From positions 5,084,001-5,148,000 of the forward strand of contig OZ246983.1 of assembly GCA_965232595.1 (NCBI GenBank): a stretch of 64,000 nt of DNA. The letters are read 5' to 3'. Below, one piece after another: positions 49,053 through 58,166 of the stretch. Under the pieces are notes generated by a model. It did no database searches. It was not told where the DNA came from and saw only the letters and a program-made list of their open reading frames with translations. Source of the stretch: SZUA-309 sp965232595 (GTDB lineage: Bacteria; Pseudomonadota; Gammaproteobacteria; Pseudomonadales; Azotimanducaceae). Numbering within the stretch: position 1 is the stretch's first letter; each line of letters begins with the position of its first letter. The translations under genes and the position numbers were made by a program.

Positions 49053-52000
49053 ACAGCTTCATCGATGCGGCCATCAACCGCACCCGGACCACCATGCTGC
49101 TGATGTTCATGGTGGTCCTGGCCGGCCTCATCTCCTACAACGCAATCCCGGTCGAGAACGACCCGCACATCGAAGTGCCCTTCTTCATCATTGGGGTGGT
49201 GCACGAGGGGATCTCGCCGGAGGACTCCGAGCGGCTGCTGGTCATGCCGATGGAGCTCGAGCTGCGCAAGGTTGAAGGCCTGAAGGAACTCAAGGCTTAT
49301 GCCAGCGAGGGGTCCGCTACCCTGCTGGTGGAGTTCGACGCCGACTACGACCTGGATCAGGCCCTGCTCGACGTGCGCGAAGCGGTGGACCGCGCCAAGG
49401 TGGAGCTGCCGAGCACGGCCGAGGAGCCGTTCGTCCGCGAGGAGTCCACCGACGACTTCCCGATCCTGCAGATCAATCTGGTCGGCGACGACGTCCCGGA
49501 GCGCATGCTCTACAACCTGGCCATCGATCTGCGCGACGATCTGGAAGCCATTCCGAACGTGCTGGCAGCCAACCTTCGCGGTGAGCGAGAGGAACTGCTG
49601 GAGGCCATCATCGATCCCAGCGCGCTGGAGGCCTATCAGATCTCCAACGAAGAGCTGATCAACACCATCATCCGCAACAACCGCCTGATCCCCGCGGGCA
49701 GCATCGATACCGGCAGCGGCCGATTTGCGGTCAAGGTGCCGAGCGTCATCGAAGAAGCCCGCGACATCTTCGATCTGCCGATCAAAACCAATGGCGACAC
49801 GGTTGTTACGCTGAGCGACGTGGCGGAAGTCCGGCGAACGTTCAAGGACCGGACCAGCTACGCCCGCATCAACGGCCGGAACACGCTCTCGCTGGAAGTG
49901 ACCAAGCGGGCCAACGCCAACATCATCGACACTTCCAACCGGGTCAAGGCCATCGTCGAGCGCTACCGGGAGGACCTGCCTGCCAAGGTCGATATCTTCT
50001 ACTCACTGGACCAGGCGCCCTGGGCAGAGCAGCAGGTGACCGAGCTGCAGGGCAACATCTTCACCGCTCTGGCGCTGGTCATGGTGCTGGTGGTGGCCGC
50101 CATGGGCTTCCGCAGCGGCCTGATCGTTGGACTGGGCATCCCCGTTTCCTTCCTGTTCTCCCTGATCTTCATCTACCTGCTCGGCTACACGTTCAACTTC
50201 ATGGTGATGTTCGGCATGCTGCTTGGCCTCGGCATGCTGATCGATGGCGCGATCGTCGTCACCGAGTATGCCGACCGGAAGATGACCGAAGGTTTCGACC
50301 GGCGCGCCGCCTACTCCATGGCGGCAAAGCGGATGTTCTGGCCGGTGGTGGCCTCTATCGCTACAACCCTGGCCGCTTTCCTGCCGCTGATGTTCTGGCC
50401 TGGCGTTGCCGGCAAGTTCATGCGCTACCTGCCGGTGACGGTGTTCACCGTCCTCTCCGGTTCGCTGGTATACGCGCTGATTTTCGGGCCGGTGCTGGGC
50501 TCTATGTTCGGTCGGGCCGGCGCCAGAGATCCGGAGGCCATGGCGACGCTGAAGCAGCTGGAAGACGGCGACCCGACAACGCTGAAGAGCGTCACCGGTC
50601 TGTACGCGCGTCTGCTGGCTATGGCCAGCCGCTACGCGGTGGTCACGCTGAGCCTGATCGCCGTCATGCTGGCAACGATCTTCTGGGCTTACGGCCGCTA
50701 CGGTCAGGGCATGATCTTCTTCTCGGATCCGGATCCGACGTTTGCACAAATCACCGTCAAAGCCCGCGGCAACCTGTCTGCGGCGGAGATCAACGACCTG
50801 GTCTCCGAGGTAGAGGTGGAAGTGCTCGAGGTGCACGGGATCAAGGGTATGAGCACCTACACGGTGCTGTCCGGGTCTGACTCCCGAGATGGGCTCGACA
50901 AGATCGGCGGGATTTTCCTCGAGCTGCACGACGAGAACGAGCGCGAGCGCAAGGGCGCCGAGATCTTCCAGGAGATTCGCGAGCGCGTGGCTCCGCTTGC
51001 CGGTATCGACGTCGAGATCCAGAAGATGGAGCAGGGCCCACCGGTGGGCAAACCCATTCAGATCCAGTTCTCCTCCTACGATCGCGACCTGCTCGAACCC
51101 GCCGTCGCGCGACTGCGTGCGCAGATGGAGACCATCCCGGAAATCCTGGACATCAACGACACCCGCTCCATGCCCGGCATCGAGTGGAAGCTCTCGGTCG
51201 ACCGGGCTCAGGCTGCGCTGTACGGCGCCGATGTCTCTCAGGTCGGCATCGCCGTGCAGCTCGTGACCAACGGCGTGAAGGTGGGCGAGTATCGGCCGGA
51301 TCGAGCTGACGACGCGGTCGACATCCGTGTCCGCTACCCGACCGAATATCGCGGCGTGGGCATGCTGGACGACCTGAAGATCACCACCCGGAACGGCCTG
51401 GTGCCGATCTCGAACTTCGTCAGCCGCGAGCCCTCACCCAACGTGGACACGATCCAGCGTAACGACGGTCTGCCCGTGGAGTTCATTCGCGCCAATGTAG
51501 TTGAAGGTGTGCTGGCCGATGACGTGGTCGGCGAGCTGCAGGCCTGGCTGGACACGCAGACCTTTGATCCGGCCCTGAACATCGACTTCCGCGGCGCCAA
51601 CGAGGAGCAGGCGGAGTCCATGGCGTTCGTCCAGGGTGCCTTCCTGCTGTCGCTGCTGCTCATGTTCGTGCTGCTCGTCACCCAGTTCAACAGCCTCTAC
51701 CAGAGCACGCTGATTCTGCTCGCCGTGATCATGTCCACGGCCGGCGTGCTGCTGGGCCTGCTGATACTGGATGCGCCGTTCAGCGCCATCCTCACCGGGG
51801 TTGGCGTGGTGGCGCTGGCAGGCATCGTGGTAAACAACAACATCGTCCTGATCGACACCTACAATCACGTTCGCCGTGAGCACCCGGAACTCGACTACGT
51901 GCAGACCATCGTCCGTACCGGGGCTCAGCGGCTGCGCCCCGTGATGCTGACCACGGTGACGACCATCTTCGGCCTGCTGCCGCTGGCCAGTAACTTCTCC

Positions 52001-52213
52001 ATCGATCTGATCAATCGGACCATCGTCTACGGCGGTCAGCTCTCCAGCTTCTGGGTCCCTCTGTCTCAGGCCATCGTTTCCGGCCTGACCTTTGCCACGC
52101 TGCTGACCCTGGTGGCCACTCCGGCCATGCTGGCCCTGCCGCACCAGCTGAAGAACCTCAGCAATCGGGCGCGCAGCCGATTCACGAGCGAGGAAGCACC
52201 CGCCCAGGCCTGA
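49049..52213 (+). CDS. RND efflux transporter, inner-membrane permease
   Basis: 1054 residues. RND features: TTMLLMFMVVLAGLISYNAIPVENDPHIEVPFF at the N-terminus, the porter domain, MVMFGMLLGLGMLIDGAIVVTEYADRKM (acidic residue of the proton path) and the second half GVGVVALAGIVVNNNIVLIDTYNHVRREHPELDYVQTIVRTGAQRLRPVMLTTVTTIFGLLPL. It exports an unknown substrate in a tripartite complex. No TolC gene is nearby. The following gene encodes a rifampicin-phosphotransferase-like protein 63 bases downstream. Confidence 0.96.
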   Translation: MNSFIDAAINRTRTTMLLMFMVVLAGLISYNAIPVENDPHIEVPFFIIGVVHEGISPEDSERLLVMPMELELRKVEGLKELKAYASEGSATLLVEFDADYDLDQALLDVREAVDRAKVELPSTAEEPFVREESTDDFPILQINLVGDDVPERMLYNLAIDLRDDLEAIPNVLAANLRGEREELLEAIIDPSALEAYQISNEELINTIIRNNRLIPAGSIDTGSGRFAVKVPSVIEEARDIFDLPIKTNGDTVVTLSDVAEVRRTFKDRTSYARINGRNTLSLEVTKRANANIIDTSNRVKAIVERYREDLPAKVDIFYSLDQAPWAEQQVTELQGNIFTALALVMVLVVAAMGFRSGLIVGLGIPVSFLFSLIFIYLLGYTFNFMVMFGMLLGLGMLIDGAIVVTEYADRKMTEGFDRRAAYSMAAKRMFWPVVASIATTLAAFLPLMFWPGVAGKFMRYLPVTVFTVLSGSLVYALIFGPVLGSMFGRAGARDPEAMATLKQLEDGDPTTLKSVTGLYARLLAMASRYAVVTLSLIAVMLATIFWAYGRYGQGMIFFSDPDPTFAQITVKARGNLSAAEINDLVSEVEVEVLEVHGIKGMSTYTVLSGSDSRDGLDKIGGIFLELHDENERERKGAEIFQEIRERVAPLAGIDVEIQKMEQGPPVGKPIQIQFSSYDRDLLEPAVARLRAQMETIPEILDINDTRSMPGIEWKLSVDRAQAALYGADVSQVGIAVQLVTNGVKVGEYRPDRADDAVDIRVRYPTEYRGVGMLDDLKITTRNGLVPISNFVSREPSPNVDTIQRNDGLPVEFIRANVVEGVLADDVVGELQAWLDTQTFDPALNIDFRGANEEQAESMAFVQGAFLLSLLLMFVLLVTQFNSLYQSTLILLAVIMSTAGVLLGLLILDAPFSAILTGVGVVALAGIVVNNNIVLIDTYNHVRREHPELDYVQTIVRTGAQRLRPVMLTTVTTIFGLLPLASNFSIDLINRTIVYGGQLSSFWVPLSQAIVSGLTFATLLTLVATPAMLALPHQLKNLSNRARSRFTSEEAPAQA

Positions 52214-52276
52214 GCTCAAAAAGGCGGAGCGCAAAGCATGGAGTTCCGCCGCCGGAAGGCTATAGACTAACCGGCC

Positions 52277-54775
52277 ATGCAAGAACCAGGCGCCTGGGCC
52301 GTCCCCCTCACAGACCCGATCTGCACGGATGCCACCCTGACCGGCGGCAAAGCCGCGTCTCTTGCCGTCCTCCACGATGAAGGGCTGCCGGTGCCGCCTG
52401 CCTACGTGCTGCCGGTGGCCGTGTTCAACGCCCACCTGCCGGATGCTGATCCAACCAGTCGGCCTGAACGCCCGGAGCTGGCGGCCGAGCTCGGCACCAC
52501 GCTCAGCAGGATCGCCGCCGAGCTCTGTGAGCTTCCGGATCAGCAGCTGGTCGTGCGCAGCTCGGCCCTCGGTGAAGATGGCGAGACGGCCAGCTTCGCC
52601 GGTCAGAACGCCACTTACTACTACGTCAACGCGGAGACCCTGCCCAAGGCTGTGGTCGACTGCTGGCTGTCTCTCTGGTCGGAACCGGCGCTGGCCTATC
52701 GGCAGGGCCTGGCCGCGGAGGCGCCATTCGGCATGGCCGTGATCATCCAGCGGATGATCCAGTCCGAGCGCTCCGGCGTCTGCTTCTCGGAAGATCCGAC
52801 CGGGGAGCGCAGCGATCACGTGCTGCTCGAGTCCAGCTGGGGCCTGGGAGCCGCTCTGGTTGATGGCCGGGTCTCTCCCGACCGGTTCTGGGTCTCCGCC
52901 AGGGACGAGATCAGCCAGCGCAAGATCAGCCGCAAGCGCCTGAAGGTGGCGGAGGACCTTCGCGATCCTTCGGGGCAACGGCTCGAACCCATCCCGCTGC
53001 GCCAGCAGACGCAACCCTCCGTTTCCGACATCGAGGTGGCTCAGATCGCCAACCTCACCCGGCAGATCGCCGAGCGGCGCGGTGCCGCACAGGATGTGGA
53101 GTGGGCTATCGATGGTGATGAGCTGTTCGTGCTGCAGAGCCGACCGATCACCACCGCGGCGACGACCACGGAGGAGCCCTCACCCGTCGACGGTCGCTGG
53201 GTGCTGTTCAAGCCAACGGCAGAGAACTTTCAGGAGCCGATGACCCCCATGACGGTGGACCTGTTTCGCCGGATCCTGCCTCCCATGGGTCGTTTCATCC
53301 AGGGCCGTTACTACGTGAACGCAGATCTGATGGCAAAGATGCTGCCCTGGACGCTGAGCGAAGAGGCGCTGGCCGACCTCGTGCTCATGCGTGGCTCACC
53401 GGCGGAGCAGCCGCTGGACTGGCAGCGCGTCCTTGCTATGGCAGGGTCCCTCGCCGTTGGCTACCTTGTTGTCGGGGTCAGCTGGCACCGCACCTCCACA
53501 GTGCCCCTGGATAGCCTGGCTGCTTTCGAGCCGCTCTGCGAGGCGGCGCTTGCGGATGATGATCTCGACGCCCTGGACACCCTGCGGCAACTGGTCCTGA
53601 ACGATCACCCGTTCCGGCCGATCGGCGAGTTCCCGGTGCAGTGCAACCTCTCCGCAGCGCGCTACTTCGTGCTGATCGAGGTGCTGCAGGCGCTGCTCGC
53701 ACGCATGGCCCCGGATTACGACCCGGTGAACCTGTCCCTCGTGCTTTCCGGTGGCGATGCCATGCTCTCGCAGCAGATGGTGGAGGGTATTCGCGAGTTG
53801 GCCCGTATTGCCGCAAGCGACGAGGCGTTTGCCGAGCAGATGCTGGCGGACGACGCCGATCTGCAGACGCTGGTGCTGCAGCTCGGTGAGTACCACCCGT
53901 TCACCATCGCTCTGGAGGCGTTCATGGGCCGGTTCGGACATCGGGCGGTGAAGGAAATCGAGCTCATGGCGCCGCGCTGGCGCGAAGACAACAACAGCGT
54001 GCTGAACCTGGTGCGCAGCTTCCTTTCCCGCCAGGACAGCGAGGCGCGCACGGAGCCGCACGGGCTGCTGCTCGCGGCCGAAGACGAGCTGCACCAGGCG
54101 CTCCCCCGCCGCTGGCAGCGACGCCTGGTCGACCACCTGGTGGAGCGGGTTCGTTACTACGTGACGCTGCGCGAAAACACGCGCTACTACCACACCATGG
54201 CCATGGCTGCGGTGCGGCTGAAGCTCAAGGCCATGGAGCAGCGGCTCATTCAGGCCGGACGCCTGAAGTGTGAGGACGACATTTTCTTCCTCGAGTTTCC
54301 GGAGGCGAAGGCACTGGAGGCAGGGCTTGCCGAGTGGCAGGAGGTGGAGCCGATCATCCATGAGCGACGGCTGCGCTATCAGCGCCAGAGCCTGGAGCGG
54401 CCGAAAGAGTCATTCAACATCCAGGCCCGAATTCCGGTCCTGACGCCAGACGGCAACCTTCTGGTCGGCGACTGTGCGAGCCCCGGTGTCGCCACCGGTA
54501 CGGCCCGGGTGATTCGAGACCCGAGCGTGTCCGCGGATCTGGCCGCAGGAGATGTGCTCGTCGCACCCTACACCGACCCTGCCTGGACGCCCCTTTTTCC
54601 AGGTGCAGCCGCCATCATCGTCGAGGTCGGCAGTTACCTCTCCCACGCCGGCACGGTGGCGCGGGAGTACGGCATCCCCTGCCTGGTCGACGTGCACGGC
54701 TGCACCGAGAAGATCCGCTCCGGGCAGTCGCTGAAGATCAACGCCTCAGAGGGCTGGGTGGAGATCATCGAATGA
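52277..54775 (+). CDS. PEP-synthase/rifampicin-phosphotransferase-like protein
   Basis: 832 residues. The N-terminal ATP-grasp part is clear (LTGGKAASLAVLHDEGLPVPPAYVLP, VVRSSALGEDGETASFAGQNATYYYV, MAVIIQRMIQSERSGVCFSEDP, DVEWAIDGDELFVLQSRPIT). A long helical middle with ENFQEPMTPMT follows. The C-terminal phosphohistidine swivel domain has SYLSHAGTVAREYGIPCLV, with His790. There is no PEP-synthase C-terminal TIM barrel. This ATP-grasp, substrate domain and swivel order is that of rifampicin phosphotransferase (about 865 residues). It could phosphorylate a drug or other compound, and its place behind an RND pump suits a resistance role. The substrate is inferred. Confidence 0.88.
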   Translation: MQEPGAWAVPLTDPICTDATLTGGKAASLAVLHDEGLPVPPAYVLPVAVFNAHLPDADPTSRPERPELAAELGTTLSRIAAELCELPDQQLVVRSSALGEDGETASFAGQNATYYYVNAETLPKAVVDCWLSLWSEPALAYRQGLAAEAPFGMAVIIQRMIQSERSGVCFSEDPTGERSDHVLLESSWGLGAALVDGRVSPDRFWVSARDEISQRKISRKRLKVAEDLRDPSGQRLEPIPLRQQTQPSVSDIEVAQIANLTRQIAERRGAAQDVEWAIDGDELFVLQSRPITTAATTTEEPSPVDGRWVLFKPTAENFQEPMTPMTVDLFRRILPPMGRFIQGRYYVNADLMAKMLPWTLSEEALADLVLMRGSPAEQPLDWQRVLAMAGSLAVGYLVVGVSWHRTSTVPLDSLAAFEPLCEAALADDDLDALDTLRQLVLNDHPFRPIGEFPVQCNLSAARYFVLIEVLQALLARMAPDYDPVNLSLVLSGGDAMLSQQMVEGIRELARIAASDEAFAEQMLADDADLQTLVLQLGEYHPFTIALEAFMGRFGHRAVKEIELMAPRWREDNNSVLNLVRSFLSRQDSEARTEPHGLLLAAEDELHQALPRRWQRRLVDHLVERVRYYVTLRENTRYYHTMAMAAVRLKLKAMEQRLIQAGRLKCEDDIFFLEFPEAKALEAGLAEWQEVEPIIHERRLRYQRQSLERPKESFNIQARIPVLTPDGNLLVGDCASPGVATGTARVIRDPSVSADLAAGDVLVAPYTDPAWTPLFPGAAAIIVEVGSYLSHAGTVAREYGIPCLVDVHGCTEKIRSGQSLKINASEGWVEIIE

Positions 54776-55059
54776 TCTCCCTGCTCGTGTTTCTGCTGGC
54801 AATGCCATTAACCATCTACAGCTTCGCCGGCTGCCTGCAGGTTACTGACCAGGTGGAAGCGAGCGGACGCTTCAGTGCTCTCCTCTCCTTAAGCTTCCGC
54901 CTGCTGCTGTTTGCGCTGCTGGTGCTGGTGACGCCAGCTGAGTCGCGGCTGTGGATTCTCATCGGCGCGCTCAGCGCCCTTTTCCTCACCCTGCTGATGA
55001 GCTTCGCCGGCCGCTACGCCGTTCGCAGCGGGCGCTGGCCAACCGACCGGATCGAGTAG
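54772..55059 (+). CDS. small membrane protein, unknown function
   Basis: 95 residues overlapping the preceding gene by 4 bases (ATGA), so it is translationally coupled. Three hydrophobic stretches are visible: SLLVFLLAMPLTIYSFAGCL, LLSLSFRLLLFALLVLVT and LWILIGALSALFLTLLMSFAG, with a short basic tail (RYAVRSGRWPTDRIE). I recognise no family. Coupling to the phosphotransferase-like gene suggests a membrane partner for it or for the upstream pump. Confidence 0.8.
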   Translation: MISLLVFLLAMPLTIYSFAGCLQVTDQVEASGRFSALLSLSFRLLLFALLVLVTPAESRLWILIGALSALFLTLLMSFAGRYAVRSGRWPTDRIE

Positions 55060-55084
55060 CCGGATCACTCTGTGGCGTTGGGGG

Positions 55085-55142
55085 GAAAAAAGAACCCCGG
55101 CGACACGGGATTGGGGAGGGGGAGGGGAGTTATGTCGCCGGG
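55085..55142 (-). terminator. 11-bp hairpin terminator with G-quadruplex-type loop
   Basis: CCCCGGCGACA (55094-55104) and TGTCGCCGGGG (55132-55142) are perfect complements around a 27-base loop. On the minus strand the stem is followed by TTCTTTTTT (55093-55085), a rho-independent terminator for the hydrolase gene ending at 55335. On the plus strand the loop reads GGGATTGGGGAGGGGGAGGGG (split as G-runs of 3, 4, 5 and 4), which meets the G-quadruplex pattern. Confidence 0.85.
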
Positions 55143-55334
55143 GCGCTCAGCCCTCGAGAGGGCCAAAGCAACTTCAAGTATTCACTCAATCGTTGTACGC
55201 GTTGGATCAGTATTACCCGTCGCGTGCAGGAAGATTTATAGCAAATCACTCCGCGCACAGAACGCTTAGTCCGATAGGTGGCGTAAGAGTTCCGATGAGC
55301 GTTGAGTTTTGCCGGCCGGCGGCCTGGGGCGGAT

Positions 55335-56132
55335 TCAGGTATCGGCGTTAAGCCATTGAATTATATACGGATATGCCGCCTTGTCCTGGGCCAGAAAGAG
55401 GTGCCCCCCAGCATAGAGCTCAAGCTCTGCGCCAGGAATTCTCGCCGCCAGCGCCTCCATGTTGGCCACCGGCGCGATGCCGTCGTAGCGACCGCCAGCA
55501 AGCAGCACCGGCACCGCGATGTCAGGCAGGCGCGACCAGGTGTCGTGCCCTGCCCGGGCGGCGAGCTGTCGAGCCGCACCGGCCAGGTCCCGATCCGCAC
55601 GGCGGGCCGCCACAGACAGGTCGAGGTAGGACTGCCACTTCTCCGGGTTCGCCTGCCGCCAGGCTTCATCCCGCCGGGTGTCCGCCAGAACCAGGCTGCG
55701 TTCGGCACGGGTCTCCTCGTCCAGCGTTTCGAGCTCGTGCAGCGGGTAAGAGGCACCGCCCTCCCCGCCTGAGCTGGTGCAGGCCAGCACCAGGGCGCTG
55801 ACTTTTTCCGGGTGTCGGAGCACCAGCTCCTGCGCCACCATGCCGCCGAAGGAAACGCCCATGACGGGCACACGATCCCAGCCCAGCGCCTCCAGCAGCC
55901 CGGCCGCGTCGTCAGCATAATCCGCCATGCTGTATTCCGTTGCCGGCTTGGCGCTCTGACCGAGGCCTCGCTGGTCGTAGGAGAGCACTTCGAAAGACTC
56001 TGCCAGCGGACCATCGAACACGTTCGGCCGGTTGCGCAGGTCACCGCCGGTGCCGCTGATGAAGAGCAGCGGCTGGCCGCCGCCGCCGAGTTGATAGTGA
56101 ATCTGAATGCCGTTCGCTTCGACCAGCGGCAT
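55335..56132 (-). CDS. alpha/beta hydrolase
   Basis: 265 residues. LLFISGTGGDLRNRPNVF holds the oxyanion-hole region, SYDQRGLGQSAKP is typical, the nucleophile elbow is MGVSFGGMVAQEL, and late GGRYDGIAP and GGHLFLAQ supply Asp and His. It resembles 3-oxoadipate enol-lactonase/carboxylesterase-type hydrolases. It lies alone, divergent from the luciferase-like gene, and its transcript probably ends at the hairpin near 55094. Confidence 0.93.
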   Translation of the reverse strand: MPLVEANGIQIHYQLGGGGQPLLFISGTGGDLRNRPNVFDGPLAESFEVLSYDQRGLGQSAKPATEYSMADYADDAAGLLEALGWDRVPVMGVSFGGMVAQELVLRHPEKVSALVLACTSSGGEGGASYPLHELETLDEETRAERSLVLADTRRDEAWRQANPEKWQSYLDLSVAARRADRDLAGAARQLAARAGHDTWSRLPDIAVPVLLAGGRYDGIAPVANMEALAARIPGAELELYAGGHLFLAQDKAAYPYIIQWLNADT

Positions 56133-56201
56133 GGGCGTCGCTCCTTTCTCTACCCGAAGCCACAGGGTATCCTGCGTGGCCTTCTTGATTGGGGTCGTTC
56201 G

Positions 56202-57149
56202 ATGAGTATCTCACTGGGTGTGCACGTGGGCCAACAGAACATGGCCATGGACGACATGCGCGCGCTCTGGCGCAAGCTGGACAGTAACGGCGTGGACTGG
56301 ATCTCGGCCTGGGATCACTTCTACGAAGCGCCACCAAAGGGCGGCACCGAACCGCACTTCGAAGCCCTGGCCACGCTCGGCGCGCTGGCGGCAGAGACGC
56401 AGAACGCAAGGATCGGCTGCCTGGTTTTCTACGTCGGCTACCGCAACCCGGCCCTGCTGGCCAAAGCCGCAACGACCCTGGACCACATCACCGGCGGCCG
56501 GTTCGAGCTCGGCATCGGCGCCGGCTGGCACATCTGGGAAGCCAACGCTTACGGCTACCCTTTCCCGGACATCGGCACGCGGCTGGACATGCTCGAGGAA
56601 GCCGCTCAGATCATCCGTCGCATGCTGACAGAAGAACGCACGACCTTCTCCGGCATTCACTACCAGGTGGACGACGCCAGCTGCCTGCCCAAACCCGTGC
56701 AGGACCGGCTGCCGATCTGGATCGGTGGGGTCGGCGAGAAGCGCACCTTGAAGATCGTCGCCGACCATGCGGATGGCTGGAACGCGGCGTACCTGTCGCC
56801 GGATGAGTTCGCCCGGGTGAACGAGGTGCTCAATCACTGGTGCGAAGAAGAGAAAAGAGATCCCCGGTCGCTGAAGCGCGCCGCCAACGTGCTCTTCAAC
56901 CTCGGTGCCGACGAGCTGGAGCTTGCACGGCAGCGCGAGGCCCTGGCCAGGGACTGGGGGCCGATGGCAGAGCGGACCTCCGAAGGCGCCCTGCTCTGCA
57001 CCCCTGAGCAGGCCGTGGAGCGGATCATGGAGTACGTCGAAGCCGGCGCAGATGAGGTCAACATCGCCCTGCGCGCGCCCTGGAACGAAGAAGCGCTGGA
57101 CGCCTACCTCAGCGACGTGATGCCCAAGGTGCGCAAAGCCACCGCCTGA
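56202..57149 (+). CDS. luciferase-like (LLM class) flavin-dependent oxidoreductase
   Basis: 315 residues from the ATG at 56202; the longer frame to 55812 lies over the opposite gene. LLM sequence includes SISLGVHVGQQNMAMDDMRALWRKLDSNGVDWISAWDHFYE, GCLVFYVGYRNPALLAKAATTLDHITGGRFELGIGAGWHIWEANAYGYPFPD and RLPIWIGGVGEKRTLKIVADHADGWNAAYLSPDEFARV, close to the F420-dependent type. It is followed after 2 bases by a split-barrel flavoprotein, a pairing frequent in F420-dependent systems. Confidence 0.93.
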   Translation: MSISLGVHVGQQNMAMDDMRALWRKLDSNGVDWISAWDHFYEAPPKGGTEPHFEALATLGALAAETQNARIGCLVFYVGYRNPALLAKAATTLDHITGGRFELGIGAGWHIWEANAYGYPFPDIGTRLDMLEEAAQIIRRMLTEERTTFSGIHYQVDDASCLPKPVQDRLPIWIGGVGEKRTLKIVADHADGWNAAYLSPDEFARVNEVLNHWCEEEKRDPRSLKRAANVLFNLGADELELARQREALARDWGPMAERTSEGALLCTPEQAVERIMEYVEAGADEVNIALRAPWNEEALDAYLSDVMPKVRKATA

Positions 57150-57151
57150 TC

Positions 57152-57625
57152 ATGGCGCTGCCGTTCCAATCGTTCCGGCAGCAGGCTGTCGATATCGCCA
57201 CCACCTTCGAACGGTTGCTGGCGGCCAACGAGGTCGCCTTTCTGGCGACCGTCAGCAGCGGTGGCCGACCCCGGCTGCACCCCTTCGTGCCAAAGATCGT
57301 GGACGGCCGCCTGCTCGCCTTCATCATGGACAACTCACCCAAACTCCGGGACCTGGACGGCAACGGGAACTTCGCGCTGCACACGCTTCCCGGCGCGGAA
57401 GACGAAGAGTGTTACCTGAACGGCACCGCCGATCGCGCGGCTACCGAGCTGATCGGTGCTGCAGCCGACGCGATGGGGTTCGCCACCGGCGTGGATGAGC
57501 ACCACATCCTCTTCGAGTTCCGAATCGAGCGGGCCCTATGGACCCGCTGGCTGGACTTTGGCACGCCTGACCACCGCCCGCAGAGGCTGGGTTGGAGCGA
57601 AGGGCGCGGGCAGTTCGTCAGCTGA
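57152..57625 (+). CDS. pyridoxamine-phosphate-oxidase-like (FDOR) split-barrel protein
   Basis: 157 residues. The split-barrel signature is FERLLAANEVAFLATVSSGGRPRLHPFVPKIVDGRLLAFIMDNSPKLRDLDGNGNFALHTLPGAEDEECYLNGTADR. Such proteins bind FMN, F420 or heme and reduce small molecules. It follows the LLM oxidoreductase by 2 bases, so the two probably act together. Its stop overlaps that of the convergent gene by 8 bases. Confidence 0.88.
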   Translation: MALPFQSFRQQAVDIATTFERLLAANEVAFLATVSSGGRPRLHPFVPKIVDGRLLAFIMDNSPKLRDLDGNGNFALHTLPGAEDEECYLNGTADRAATELIGAAADAMGFATGVDEHHILFEFRIERALWTRWLDFGTPDHRPQRLGWSEGRGQFVS

Positions 57626-58166
57626 CCACCGCCGCTCGACCGAGCGGCTGAACCGTTTCGCCGCCGACAACGACCGCCCGGCAGACTTTGCCGTAGCCCA
57701 GACCCCGCTTCATCACCGGATAGGCTCTGCAGGTCGCAGCAGCGTAGGAGGCAGAGACCACGGCCTTCTCTCCATGCTTTCCGGCGATCTGCTGCCGTAG
57801 CGAGTCCAGCGCTTCGCTGTCTTCGATCGCAGCCTCGGCAAAGCGAAACCCCAGGCCCACATCACCGGCAGCTTCAAACTCTCTTGCCAGGCAGGCCCTG
57901 ATCTTCTCCGGCTCGACCTCGGCGCCGAGCGCGTAGTTCACCACCAGCTGCACGCAGGGACCGCAGTCCCCGTCCAGCACCGATGCCAGCGCAGCACCCG
58001 CCCAGATCTCAGGCGCAGGGTCCTTCATCTGCGAAAGCAACGGCAGGCCGAAGTAGCGAACAGCCGCACCGGCGGAGACCTCGGTCACCTCATGCAGATA
58101 GGTGGTGTCGTAGTCCGCTGCGGCCGCGAACCGATCGAACACCTTATGCATCATCCACTTCAACAT
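57618..58166 (-). CDS. AhpD/carboxymuconolactone-decarboxylase-like protein (tentative)
   Basis: 182 residues from the ATG at 58164-58166; the longer frame runs through the next gene. VLDGDCGPCVQLVVNYALGAEVEPEKIRACLAREFEAAGDVGLGFRFAEAAI is reminiscent of the AhpD/CMD fold with a CxxC-like pair (CGPC), but the usual His after the pair is absent. It could be a peroxidase/disulfide-type protein. The start overlaps the stop of the membrane-protein gene by 1 base, so they are coupled. Confidence 0.7.
   Translation of the reverse strand: MLKWMMHKVFDRFAAAADYDTTYLHEVTEVSAGAAVRYFGLPLLSQMKDPAPEIWAGAALASVLDGDCGPCVQLVVNYALGAEVEPEKIRACLAREFEAAGDVGLGFRFAEAAIEDSEALDSLRQQIAGKHGEKAVVSASYAAATCRAYPVMKRGLGYGKVCRAVVVGGETVQPLGRAAVVS

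Noticed and set aside
51434..53014. Minus-strand frame of 526 residues across the RND permease and the phosphotransferase-like gene
   Set aside because: It spans two real genes and the gap between them, with no domain on the antisense strand.
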